NCBI RefSeq assembly: GCF_052115865.1 | Contig: NZ_JBQKME010000001.1 | Coordinates: forward strand, 496,001 to 560,000 | From: Fundicoccus_A sp052115865 | Lineage (GTDB): Bacteria; Bacillota; Bacilli; Lactobacillales; Aerococcaceae | Direction of reading: 5' to 3' | DNA: 64,000 nucleotides | In this document: positions 18,946-26,831 of the stretch, piece after piece | Numbering within the stretch: position 1 is the stretch's first letter | How the letters are laid out: every line of letters begins with the position of its first letter | The notes under the pieces: generated by a model | Database searches by the model: none | Told to the model about the DNA's origin: nothing | The model's input: the letters and a program-made list of their open reading frames with translations, nothing else | Position numbers and translations under genes: made by a program

Positions 18946-18989
18946 ATGCAGACCAAAAGCCACATTGTGGGGTTTGGCCTGCATTTTTT
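18946..18989 (+). terminator. Second hairpin with T run upstream of mef
   Basis: GCAGACCAAA pairs with TTTGGCCTGC (one mismatch) around an A/G-rich loop and is followed by T6. It lies 60 bases before the mef start and would add a second block to transcription. Confidence 0.65.
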
Positions 18990-19051
18990 ATTGCCTAGAA
19001 TGCTATTCAAAATAGAAATTCAAGCAAAATAATATGCAGGAGATAATATAA

Positions 19052-20269
19052 ATGGAAAAATACAACAATTGGAAACGAAAATTTTATGCAATATGGGCAG
19101 GGCAAGCAGTATCATTAATCACTAGTGCCATCCTGCAAATGGCGATTATTTTTTACCTTACAGAAAAAACAGGATCTGCGATGGTCTTGTCTATGGCTTC
19201 ATTAGTAGGTTTTTTACCCTATACGATTTTGGGGCCTGCCATTGGTGTGCTAGTGGATCGTCATGATAGGAAGAAGATAATGATTGGTGCCGATTTAATT
19301 ATCGCAGCAGCTGGTGCAGTGCTTGCTATTGTTGCATTCTATATGGAGCTACCTGTCTGGATGGTTATGATAGTATTGTTTATCCGTAGCATTGGAACAG
19401 CTTTTCATACCCCAGCGCTCAATGCGGTTACATCACTTTTAGTACCAGAAGAACAGCTAACGAAATGCGCAGGCTATAGTCAGTCTTTGCAGTCTATAAG
19501 TTATATTGTTAGTCCGGCAGTTGCAGCACTCTTATACTCCGTTTGGGATTTAAATGCTATTATTGCCATCGACGTATTGGGTGCTGTGATTGCATCTATT
19601 ACGGTAGCAATTGTACGTATACCTAAGCTGGGTAATCAAGTGCAAAGTTTGGAACCAAATTTCATAAGAGAAATGAAAGAAGGAATTGTCGTTCTGAGAC
19701 AAAACAAAGGATTGTTTGCCTTATTACTCTTAGGAACACTATATACTTTTGTTTATATGCCAATTAATGCACTATTTCCTTTAATAAGCATGGAATACTT
19801 TAATGGAACACCTGTGCATATTTCTATTACGTAAATTTCCTTTGCCTTTGAAATGCTAGCAGGAGGCTTATTGTTAGGAAGATTAGGGAGCTTCGAAAAG
19901 CGTGTATTACTAATAACTAGTTCATTTTTTATAATGGGGGCCAGTTTAGCCGTTTCGGGAATACTTCCTCCAAATGGATTTGTAATATTTGTAGTTTGCT
20001 GTGCAATAATGGGGCTTTCGGTGCCATTTTATAGCGGTGTGCAAACAGCTCTTTTTCAGGAGAAAATTAAGTCTGAATATTTAGGACGTGTATTTTCTTT
20101 GACCGGAAGTATCATGTCACTTGCTATGCCAATTGGGTTAATTCTTTCTGGATTCTTTGCTGATAAAATCGGTGTAAATCATTGGTTTTTACTATCAGGT
20201 ATTTTAATTATTGGCATTGCTATAGTTTGCCCAATGATAACTGAGGTTAGAAAATTAGATTTAAAATAA
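19052..20269 (+). pseudogene. mef(A): Macrolide efflux MFS transporter with one ochre codon
   Basis: The frame of 406 codons equals the normal 405-residue Mef(A/E). It opens with MEKYNNWKRKFYAIWAGQAV and ends with ITEVRKLDLK. Codon 261 is TAA (19832-19834), where family members read Glu in VHISIT-E-ISF, so a single GAA to TAA change explains it. The frame continues to the normal end. The truncated product keeps about the first seven membrane segments and should be inactive. An internal ATG at 19853 has no ribosome site. Confidence 0.9.
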
Positions 20270-20289
20270 ACAATATTGGAGGGATATTT

Positions 20290-20310
20290 ATGTATCTTAT
20301 TTTCATGTAA
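20290..20310 (+). CDS. msrDL: msr(D) leader peptide MYLIFM
   Basis: A 6-codon gene after TTGGAGGGA encodes MYLIFM, the known msr(D) leader on which erythromycin-bound ribosomes stall. It lies 20 bases after the mef end. Confidence 0.88.
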   Translation: MYLIFM

Positions 20311-20326
20311 TTCTTCCTGCTAAAAT

Positions 20327-20370
20327 CGCAGGGTTTTCCCTGCGTACAAGCAAATGAAAGCATGCGATTA
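20327..20370 (+). promoter_or_regulatory. Attenuator hairpin in the mef-msr intergenic region
   Basis: A perfect CGCAGGG-TTTT-CCCTGCG hairpin lies at 20327-20344. ATCGCA at its left foot can instead pair with TGCGAT at about 20362, giving two exclusive folds. This is the arrangement expected when stalling on MYLIFM controls expression of msr(D). Confidence 0.65.
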
Positions 20371-20388
20371 TAGACAGGAGGAAATGTT

Positions 20389-21852
20389 ATGGAATTAATA
20401 TTAAAAGCAAAAGACATTCGTGTGGAATTCAAAGGACGCGATGTTTTAGATATAAATGAATTAGAAGTATATGATTATGACCGTATTGGTTTAGTAGGAG
20501 CAAATGGTGCAGGAAAAAGCACTTTACTCAAGGTACTTTTAGGAGAATTAATTCCCCCAGGATGTAAAATGAATCGTCTGGGTGAACTTGCCTATATTCC
20601 CCAGTTGGACGAAGTAACTCTGCAGGAGGAAAAAGATTTTGCACTTGTAGGCAAGCTCGGTGTTGAGCAATTAAATATACAGACCATGAGCGGTGGTGAA
20701 GAAACAAGGCTTAAAATAGCACAGGCCTTATCGGCACAGGTTCATGGTATTTTAGCGGATGAACCTACGAGCCATTTAGACCGTGAAGGAATTGATTTTC
20801 TAATAGGACAGCTAAAATATTTTACAGGTGCACTGTTAGTTATTAGCCATGACCGCTATTTTCTTGATGAAATAGTAGATAAAATATGGGAACTGAAAGA
20901 TGGCAAAATCACTGAGTATTGGGGAAACTATTCTGATTATCTTCGTCAGAAAGAGGAAGAAAGTAAGAGCCAAGCTGCAGAATACGAACAATTTATTGCG
21001 GAACGTGCCCGATTGGAAAGGGCTGCAGAGGAAAAGCGAAAACAGGCTCGTAAAATAGAACAGAAGGCAAAAGGTGCTTCAAAGAAAAAAAGTACTGAAG
21101 GCGGAGGGCGTTTAGCTCATCAAAAATCAATAGGAAGTAAGGAAAAAAAGATGCATAATGCCGCTAAATCCCTAGAGCACAGGATTGCGGCCTTAGGAAA
21201 AGTAGAAGCTCCGGAAGACATTCGCAGAATTCGTTTCAGGCAAAGTAAAGCATTGGAGCTCCATAATCCATACCCTATAGTCGGTGCGGAAATTAATAAA
21301 ATATTTGGGGATAAGGCACTGTTTGAAAATGCATCTTTTCAAATTCCGCTAGGAGCAAAAGTAGCGATAACTGGAGGTAATGGAACAGGAAAAACAACCT
21401 TAATCCAAATGATCTTAAATCATGAAGATGGAATTACTATTTCACCTAAGGCCAAAATAGGATACTTTGCACAAAATGGTTACAAGTACAACAGTAATCA
21501 AAAAGTCTTGGAATTTATGCAGGAGGATTGTGATTACAATGTTTCAGAAATTCGTTCTGTGTTAGCATCAATGGGAATTAAACAAAACGACATAGGAAAA
21601 AGCTTAGCTGTTTTAAGCGGTGGTGAAATTATGAAATTATTGTTAGCTAAAATGCTTATGGGTAGATATAACATCCTACTAATGGATGAACCCAGCAACT
21701 TCCTTGACATACCAAGCTTAGAGGCTTTGGAAATATTAATGAAGGAGTATTCTGGAACTATAGTGTTTATCACCCATGACAAACGGCTACTCGATAATGT
21801 GGCTGATGTGGTTTATGAAATTAGTGATAAGAAAATAAATCTGAAACATTAA
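20389..21852 (+). CDS. msr(D): ABC-F ribosome protection protein Msr(D)
   Basis: 487 residues, the exact Msr(D) length. ATPase 1 has GANGAGKST (37-45), signature MSGGEETR and Walker B ILADEPTSHLD. A charged coiled-coil linker with the antibiotic-resistance domain lies at about 180-285. ATPase 2 has GGNGTGKTT, LSGGE and LLMDEPSNFLD. No membrane segments. It displaces macrolides and ketolides from the exit tunnel. It is the only resistance gene in this block that remains intact, and its leader is also intact. Confidence 0.95.
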   Translation: MELILKAKDIRVEFKGRDVLDINELEVYDYDRIGLVGANGAGKSTLLKVLLGELIPPGCKMNRLGELAYIPQLDEVTLQEEKDFALVGKLGVEQLNIQTMSGGEETRLKIAQALSAQVHGILADEPTSHLDREGIDFLIGQLKYFTGALLVISHDRYFLDEIVDKIWELKDGKITEYWGNYSDYLRQKEEESKSQAAEYEQFIAERARLERAAEEKRKQARKIEQKAKGASKKKSTEGGGRLAHQKSIGSKEKKMHNAAKSLEHRIAALGKVEAPEDIRRIRFRQSKALELHNPYPIVGAEINKIFGDKALFENASFQIPLGAKVAITGGNGTGKTTLIQMILNHEDGITISPKAKIGYFAQNGYKYNSNQKVLEFMQEDCDYNVSEIRSVLASMGIKQNDIGKSLAVLSGGEIMKLLLAKMLMGRYNILLMDEPSNFLDIPSLEALEILMKEYSGTIVFITHDKRLLDNVADVVYEISDKKINLKH

Positions 21853-21976
21853 ATTTAAGGTAGTCGCTGGTCAATATAGTCTATTCTGGCTGGCGACTCC
21901 ATTGTTAAAGAGTATAAAGACTTTTTCTAATAATGTCGTAACGTTATTTGTTGAGAAAGAGATTGGAGGGTTATTA

Positions 21977-22510
21977 TTGTTTATACGAGTTGTTCCGTAC
22001 GACCCCTTTTGGGAAGTAGAGTATGAAAATGAATCACAGAAGATAAGTAACATATTGAAGGATATATTGGTGGAGATTTACCATATTGGCAGTACAGCAG
22101 TTAAGGGGTTACATGCTAAACCAATCATAGATATAATGCCCGTAGTGACAAATATTAGTTTGGTTGATAAGCATAACGAAGAATTTGTAGCCATTGGGTA
22201 TGAGTGTATGGGTGAGTTTGGTATTAAAGGGCGGAGATATTTACGTAAAGGTGGCGATAACAGGACATACCAAATTCATATTTTTGAGCAAAGCAATCAC
22301 AAAGATATTAATAGGCATATAGCGGTAAGGGACTTTCTGCGTACACATCCTGACATCGCTTTAGAGTATGGTGAATTAAAGATGGAGCTGGCTTATCGAT
22401 TCCCGGAGGATATTGAAGGCTACTGCGCTGGCAAGGATGCATTTGTAAAGCAACTAGAAAAGGATGCTTTGCTGTGGTATCAAAATAATAAATCATATAA
22501 AACACAATAA
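21977..22510 (+). CDS. GrpB/UPF0157 nucleotidyltransferase-fold protein
   Basis: About 177 residues from the TTG at 21977, which follows GATTGGAGGG at good spacing; an upstream ATG at 21902 lacks a site and adds unrelated residues. FIRVVPYDPFWEVEYE, HIGSTAVKGLHAKPIIDIMPVV and HIFEQSNHKDINRHIAVRDFLR are GrpB hallmarks. The fold resembles nucleotidyltransferases and is often found in resistance islands; substrate unknown. Confidence 0.85.
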   Translation: MFIRVVPYDPFWEVEYENESQKISNILKDILVEIYHIGSTAVKGLHAKPIIDIMPVVTNISLVDKHNEEFVAIGYECMGEFGIKGRRYLRKGGDNRTYQIHIFEQSNHKDINRHIAVRDFLRTHPDIALEYGELKMELAYRFPEDIEGYCAGKDAFVKQLEKDALLWYQNNKSYKTQ

Positions 22511-22543
22511 AATATATAAAAATATGAGAGTGAGTTATATTCT

Positions 22544-23017
22544 ATGTTAGGATCAGATAAGAAAAATTATACCCAAATAAAATATCAAAATGGTTTGTTC
22601 TATAAGTAACCTACCGAAAAACCCAATGCAGAGATTGGTGAATACACTTACTATAGTGATGATGAAAAAGTCTCCTGAGGAATTTTTACAATAATATAGA
22701 GCACCACTATGAATTTCTTGGAGATAAGCTAATCATCGGTAAATTTTGCGCTATTGCAGAGGGTGTTAGGTTTATCATGAATGGAGCAACTCATAGGATG
22801 TATGAAGTTACAACCTATCCCCTTTAATATCTCTACCGGTGGATGGGAAAAAGTAACTCCTGCAATAGAACAACTTCCTTTTCAGGGTGACACAGTGATT
22901 GGCAATGATGTGTGGATAGGTCAAAATGTAATCATAATGCCGGGTGTTAAAAATGGAGAAGGTGCAATTATTACTGCTAACTCAACAGTAGTCCTTGTTA
23001 GAATCTTTTTTCTTTAA
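22544..23017 (+). pseudogene. Streptogramin A (Vat-like) acetyltransferase relic
   Basis: Pieces in different frames give IGEYTYYSDD, then HHYEFLGDKLIIGKFCAIAEG, FIMNGATHRM, TTYPFNIS, LPFQGDTVIGNDVWIGQNV and IIMPGVKNGEGAIITANSTVV. This is the left-handed beta-helix hexapeptide acetyltransferase family that includes Vat enzymes. There are at least two stop codons in the first 140 bases, frame changes near 22680 and 22800, and the C-terminal 70 or so residues are missing. It is clearly dead. It sits with erm and mef-msr, so the island once covered MLS and streptogramin A drugs. Confidence 0.75.
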
Positions 23018-23031
23018 CAGCAATAGAGAAT

Positions 23032-23076
23032 TTCGATATCTTCCCACATACGCAAGCCCACAGTGGATATGTTCCC
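23032..23076 (+). other. rumA upstream half-site (V-D-I-F-P-H-T), two copies
   Basis: TTC GAT ATC TTC CCA CAT ACG reads FDIFPHT, the residues that precede HVETVV in RlmD/RumA. A second partial copy (GTG GAT ATG TTC CC) follows 30 bases on. The right half-site is at 23142. In an uninterrupted rumA the two parts would be adjacent. Confidence 0.55.
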
Positions 23077-23141
23077 TCAAAGAGAATTCAGTAAAAAAGG
23101 AAAATGGAAATTGTCCTTTGACAGCTATCCACTCATCTCAA

Positions 23142-23177
23142 AACATGTTGAATGTGTTGTCAGCCTGATTCGAAAAT
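23142..23177 (+). other. rumA 3'-end relic (half-site 2)
   Basis: CAT GTT GAA TGT GTT GTC AGC CTG reads HVECVVSL, then IRK and a stop: a C-terminal RlmD/RumA end diverged from the other copies. It bounds the resistance block on its right. Confidence 0.6.
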
Positions 23178-23325
23178 AAGCATTCAACTGGAGATAAGTA
23201 TATTTGATATCAAAGTAAATAATGAACGTGCAGTGCAGTTCCGAAAATGGGCAGGACAGGCTGTTTTAGTCTGACTATGACAGATATTTACTTGAGTTGG
23301 AAGAGAAAGTTAGAGAAGAGTAAAC
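23178..23325 (+). pseudogene. Short coding relic resembling RhuM
   Basis: ISIFDIKVNNERAVQFRKWAG reads in one frame, similar to the VNSxRATQFRxWA motif of RhuM-family (Fic-associated) proteins. It is followed by stops and then an unrelated YLLELEEKV stretch. Only about 40 residues remain. The assignment is tentative. Confidence 0.3.
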
Positions 23326-23357
23326 GGGAAATTTGAATTTTACAGGGAGGTTAGATT

Positions 23358-23879
23358 ATGATTATTTTGATAGCAGGAGCTTCACATACAGGAAAAACAG
23401 CATTGTCACAGAAGCTGCTTGAAAAATATAAATATCCATATTATTCAATAGACCATTTGAAGATGGGTTTAATAAGAAGTGGCAACACGGAACTTACCCC
23501 AACAAGTGATGATTCAGATTTAACAGCATATTTGTGGGCGATTGTTCGTGAAATGATTAAGACAGCAATAGAAAATAAGCAGAATTTGATTGTGGAAGGC
23601 TGTTATATTCCATTTGATTGGGCGAAAGATTTTGAAAAAGAGTATCTTGATAGTATCAAATATTATTGTCTTGTAATGAGTGAGGATTATATTAGAAATA
23701 ATTTTGCAGATATAAAAAGCTATGCAAGTATAATCGAAATTCGTTTTGATGATGATTGTTGTACTTTGGATTCAGTGATAGAAGATAATAGGCAAGTCTT
23801 GGAACACGCCATCGCACACGAAGTTAATTATATACTTATTGATGACGAGTACAAAATAGATATTGATTTAGAGAGATAA
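23358..23879 (+). CDS. P-loop kinase-like protein
   Basis: 173 residues after AGGGAGG. Walker A GASHTGKTAL lies at 7-16, followed by a kinase-type DHLKMGL and IVEGCYIPF (a Walker-B-like strand). The size and motifs fit a small-molecule or nucleotide kinase of the AAA_33/adenylate-kinase-like group. It is the only gene between the rumA half-sites at 23.1 and 23.9 kb. The substrate cannot be read from the sequence. Confidence 0.7.
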   Translation: MIILIAGASHTGKTALSQKLLEKYKYPYYSIDHLKMGLIRSGNTELTPTSDDSDLTAYLWAIVREMIKTAIENKQNLIVEGCYIPFDWAKDFEKEYLDSIKYYCLVMSEDYIRNNFADIKSYASIIEIRFDDDCCTLDSVIEDNRQVLEHAIAHEVNYILIDDEYKIDIDLER

Positions 23880-23893
23880 ATTTCAATTCCACA

Positions 23894-24040
23894 GACATAT
23901 TCCCACAAACGACTCAATTACAAAAAGGCTATGGACTTGATAGTAATTACCAACATCATTCGAACATAAGCCTACTCCAACATCATATTATCAATCCACA
24001 ACTTATCCTCTCCACATGTTGAGACGCTTGTGGTTTGTAA
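23894..24040 (+). other. rumA half-site pair separating two single-gene cargos
   Basis: GAC ATA TTC CCA CAA ACG (DIFPQT) at 23894-23911 is the upstream half. CAC ATG... read as CAT GTT GAG ACG CTT GTG (HVETLV) at 24014-24031 is the downstream half. The spacer of about 100 bases contains ATCAATCCACAACTTATCC, close to the sequence before the half-sites at 25.69, 46.88 and 58.83 kb. Confidence 0.6.
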
Positions 24041-24210
24041 CATTTCAGCGAAAGAACTCCCTAAGTCTTTAATTGTAGTTGAAGTTCAGTTCATTATAAT
24101 AGTTGTAATTGTAAGTAATATTTTTAAATTTAGTCGACTTTATTGTGCACAGATTATCGGGTGGGTAATTAAATCCTTTGATAATATTGAAATTGAAAGG
24201 AGGTTGTTTG

Positions 24211-25089
24211 ATGGATACGTTAAGTAATATGAATAAAGCTTTGGCATATATTGAAGAGCATCTAACTGAAGAAATTGATTACAGTGAAGTGTCGAAAATT
24301 GCTTACTGCTCAGAGTATCATTTTAAAAGGATGTTTTCATTTTTATCAGGAATTGGTTTGTCAGAATATATTCGAAGAAGGAGATTAACGCTGGCTGCTC
24401 TTGATTTGAAAGATACAAATTTGAGAATAATCGATGTGGCTGTCAAATATGGTTATGATTCAGCTGATTCGTTTTCCCGTGCTTTTCATTCTATGCATAG
24501 TATTCTTCCTTCTGAAGCAAGAAGTGAGAACACGCAGTTAAAAGCCTATCCTAGAATGACCTTTCAATTATCAATTAAAGGAGGATGCGAGATGAATTAT
24601 CGTATTGTTGAGAAAGGGTCGTTTAAGTTAGTAGGATTTAAAAAGAGAGTTGCAATTGTTTTTGAAGGTGTCAATCCAGAGATTGCAAAAATGACTGAAC
24701 TTTTAACCCCTAAGGTTATTAATGAATTAAAAGCACTCTCAAATATAGAGCCAACAGGGATTATTAGTGCATCTGCTAATTTTTCGGAAGGAAGAATGGA
24801 AGAAAAAGGCGAGCTAGATCATTATATCGGTGTAACAACTTCAAGTGATGAAACAGGAGAATTCGATGTATTGGAAATAGAAGCCAGTACTTGGGCTGTT
24901 TTCGAATCTGTTGGGCCATTCCCAGAAACACTTCAAAATATTTGGGGAAGAATATACTCTGAATGGTTTCCATCTTCAGGGTACGAGGTTGCACCGGGGC
25001 CAGAAATTTTGTGGAACGAGAGTCCTGACACCGAAAATCCGAAGTACCGAAGTGAAATCTGGATTCCGGTAAAGAAAAATAACAACTAA
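24211..25089 (+). CDS. AraC-family regulator with GyrI-like effector domain
   Basis: About 292 residues from the ATG at 24211, after GAAAGGAGG. The two HTH units of the AraC domain occupy 1-105 (YCSEYHFKRMFSF, then YGYDSADSFSRAF). The GyrI-like/BacR domain follows from about 125 (YRIVEKGSFKLVGF) to the end (EIWIPVKK). Proteins of this layout sense drugs or lipophilic cations and activate efflux genes. No target gene lies next to it, and it stands alone between two rumA half-site pairs. Confidence 0.88.
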   Translation: MDTLSNMNKALAYIEEHLTEEIDYSEVSKIAYCSEYHFKRMFSFLSGIGLSEYIRRRRLTLAALDLKDTNLRIIDVAVKYGYDSADSFSRAFHSMHSILPSEARSENTQLKAYPRMTFQLSIKGGCEMNYRIVEKGSFKLVGFKKRVAIVFEGVNPEIAKMTELLTPKVINELKALSNIEPTGIISASANFSEGRMEEKGELDHYIGVTTSSDETGEFDVLEIEASTWAVFESVGPFPETLQNIWGRIYSEWFPSSGYEVAPGPEILWNESPDTENPKYRSEIWIPVKKNNN

Positions 25090-25110
25090 TTATATCACTG
25101 TTATAGTTGA

Positions 25111-25140
25111 GGGCGCTCTTTAGTAAGAGTGTCCTTTTTA
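25111..25140 (+). terminator. Terminator of the AraC-type gene
   Basis: GGGCGCTCTT pairs with AAGAGTGTCC (with G-U pairs) around TAGT, followed by T5. Confidence 0.75.
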
Positions 25141-25161
25141 TTTAAAATCTCAAAAGAGAAT

Positions 25162-25212
25162 GTTGATATATTTCCACATACAAAAGCTTACAGTGGATAT
25201 CTTCTCTCTAAG
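25162..25212 (+). other. rumA upstream half-site, two copies
   Basis: GTT GAT ATA TTT CCA CAT AC reads VDIFPHT. A second GTGGATATCTTC follows 30 bases on. The sequence around it is very close to that at 23032-23076, including the CTTACAGTGGATAT bridge. Confidence 0.55.
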
Positions 25213-25309
25213 AGAAGAATTTTCAGGCTGCTAATATTTAACAGTTATTCCATCATATTGAAATTAGAAAACAACTATGCTTCACGCCAAATGAGATTGG
25301 ATGAATGAG

Positions 25310-25480
25310 TAGATGACTTGGATAAAAAACTAATTTTTGATGAATTCAATGAAAATGAACGCAAAATATTGGCTTATTTATATGGGAATGAGCGGATTAC
25401 AGTAAAAATAGCTGCTGAATTAATTGAAATGATTACAGAAACAACTAGATTTTTTTTTTATGTTGGAAAAAGGATCAGTT
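25310..25480 (+). pseudogene. Winged-helix C-terminal relic (AlbA_2/RecG-like protein)
   Basis: A frame reads DDLDKKLIFDEFNENERKILAYL and then NERITVKIAAELIEMI before breaking at a poly-T tract. This resembles the C-terminal MarR-like winged helix of AlbA_2 ATP-binding proteins. An AlbA_2 N-terminal fragment is at 14.7 kb, so the two may be halves of one ancestral backbone gene. That link is inference. Confidence 0.35.
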
Positions 25481-25565
25481 GGATGGCACGGTAATTCAAA
25501 GAATGACCCCAAACAATACTATTCGCTTCCCTTCGCTAATAGAAATTTTTAACCTTGTTAGTTTA

Positions 25566-25628
25566 ATAGTAATTGAGAGTAGATTTTGTAGTAATTGGTA
25601 GTAATTTGACAGTAGTTTGCTAGTAATG
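25566..25628 (+). repeat. Short AGTAATT-type repeats
   Basis: Four to five irregular copies of (G)TAGTAATT(G) or AGTAGTTTG occur within about 60 bases, ahead of the rumA right half-site. They could be binding sites or simple-sequence drift. Confidence 0.3.
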
Positions 25629-25690
25629 ACTAATATCATTTAACTAGACCCGCTTCCAAAATATCAAAATCAATCCAAAGCTTATGCTCA

Positions 25691-25737
25691 ACACATGTGG
25701 AGACGCTAGCTTTGATGTCAAAAGTTGCACCCTGACA
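25691..25737 (+). other. rumA 3'-end relic (half-site 4)
   Basis: ACA CAT GTG GAG ACG CTA GCT TTG ATG TCA AAA GTT reads THVETLALMSKV, then AP and a stop, a well-preserved RlmD/RumA C-terminus. A hairpin follows (next entry). Confidence 0.7.
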
Positions 25738-25755
25738 AGTAAATAAAGTGTAGAA

Positions 25756-25820
25756 AACAGGGGGTTATTCTAAGATTATCGTTAAAAGGTAATGTTAGCT
25801 TGGGATACCCCTTGTTTGTT
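25756..25820 (+). terminator. Hairpin after the rumA relic
   Basis: ACAGGGGGTTAT pairs with ATACCCCTTGT across a loop of about 40 bases, with extra pairing of CTAAG/CTTGG. It could be the transferred terminator of rumA. The T run is weak. Between 25.82 and 26.08 kb I see only AT-rich DNA and a GCACCCCC direct repeat. Confidence 0.4.
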
Positions 25821-26088
25821 AGGTGAAAAATTATGTAAGAGGGAACATATCTAAGAGTGCAAGCATACACCAGGAAATGAATGACATGAAAAATGCACCC
25901 CCTTGCACCCCCCTCTTGAAACGAATATCATTTTTTCAGAACACTCATTATGTTGTAAAAAGAAGAATAAATATCAATAAAGTAAAAGCGAAGTATTTTT
26001 AGAAAGCGACTAGTACGGTAAATGCACATAAAAATCTAAAACTCTAATGCCGTATAAGTGTTGGTTTTAATTTAAGACTTGAATGAGG

Positions 26089-26598
26089 TTATTGATTCAT
26101 GTTCTTAAACAATTGATAGAGTTCATCACCAGACTCAGGCATTCCGCGTTTCATCCATTCAATTAACCAACCGTAGATACCATATGCCCAAAATGACTTA
26201 ATATAGGCTTCAATATTTTCCATTTCAGGGGTTATTTGTATTGTACGAATAATGGTTTCTTGTATTATAGTCGACATACCAGCATGATATAGAATTGTAT
26301 AAAAGTCTTTATGTTGTTTATAGAAATCAAATAGAGAAGGAAAAAGTGTCTGGGGTGAAGAATCCGGATTTGATTCATAAAGTTTTCCCCATTCTTTTAT
26401 GAGCCTATCAGATTCTTCTTTAAGAATATCTTCCTTCGTTTGATAGTTACGGTAAAATGATACTCTTCCAACCTGAGCTTTTTTTGTAAGTTCACTAATA
26501 GAAATTTCATCTATAGCTTTCTCTTTTAAAAGTTCTAGGAGGGCAAGAGTAATCTGTTTTTTTACATAAGTGTTTTTTTGGTGGTTATTAATATTCAT
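26089..26598 (-). CDS. TetR-family transcriptional regulator
   Basis: About 169 residues from the ATG at 26598 (MNINNHQKNTYVKKQ). The N-terminal HTH reads ISISELTKKAQVGRVSFYRNYQTKEDIL. The C-terminal ligand domain (TetR_C_33-like) is short. It is divergent from the esterase operon, and a perfect palindrome lies in the shared region, so it probably represses both itself and the genes at 26.8-28.8 kb. Confidence 0.85.
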   Translation of the reverse strand: MNINNHQKNTYVKKQITLALLELLKEKAIDEISISELTKKAQVGRVSFYRNYQTKEDILKEESDRLIKEWGKLYESNPDSSPQTLFPSLFDFYKQHKDFYTILYHAGMSTIIQETIIRTIQITPEMENIEAYIKSFWAYGIYGWLIEWMKRGMPESGDELYQLFKNMNQ

Positions 26599-26621
26599 AA
26601 GATGATACAAACCTCTTCAAT

Positions 26622-26643
26622 CTGTTTCATTTTGATGAAACAG
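26622..26643. promoter_or_regulatory. Palindromic operator between tetR and the esterase gene
   Basis: CTGTTTCAT-TTTG-ATGAAACAG has perfect 9-base arms with a 4-base spacer, 24 bases upstream of the TetR start. The size and symmetry fit a TetR dimer site. Confidence 0.7.
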
Positions 26644-26831
26644 TTATTTCCTCAAAAAAGATATGATACACTTGTTACAACAATAATTCAAGTGATATTT
26701 ATTGTTTGCCTTAGACGAGACAAAATGAATAGAATTTATCAAGAAAGAAAGTTAGCTTATTAATGATTATCTGATGGGGCTTTTAAGGAATACAAAAAAT
26801 ATAGTAAAAGTGAAAAGAGGAGAATTCTAAA

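Noticed and set aside
19853..20269. Separate 138-codon protein downstream of the mef stop
   Set aside because: It is in the same frame as mef, matches its C-terminal half, and its ATG has no ribosome site; it is the tail of the broken gene.
25566..25628. AGTAATT repeats as a plasmid origin (iterons)
   Set aside because: Copies are irregular and no replication initiator gene lies nearby. Kept only as a low-confidence repeat.
26578..26763. Open frame between the TetR and esterase genes
   Set aside because: It lies across the divergent promoter and the operator and has no ribosome site.
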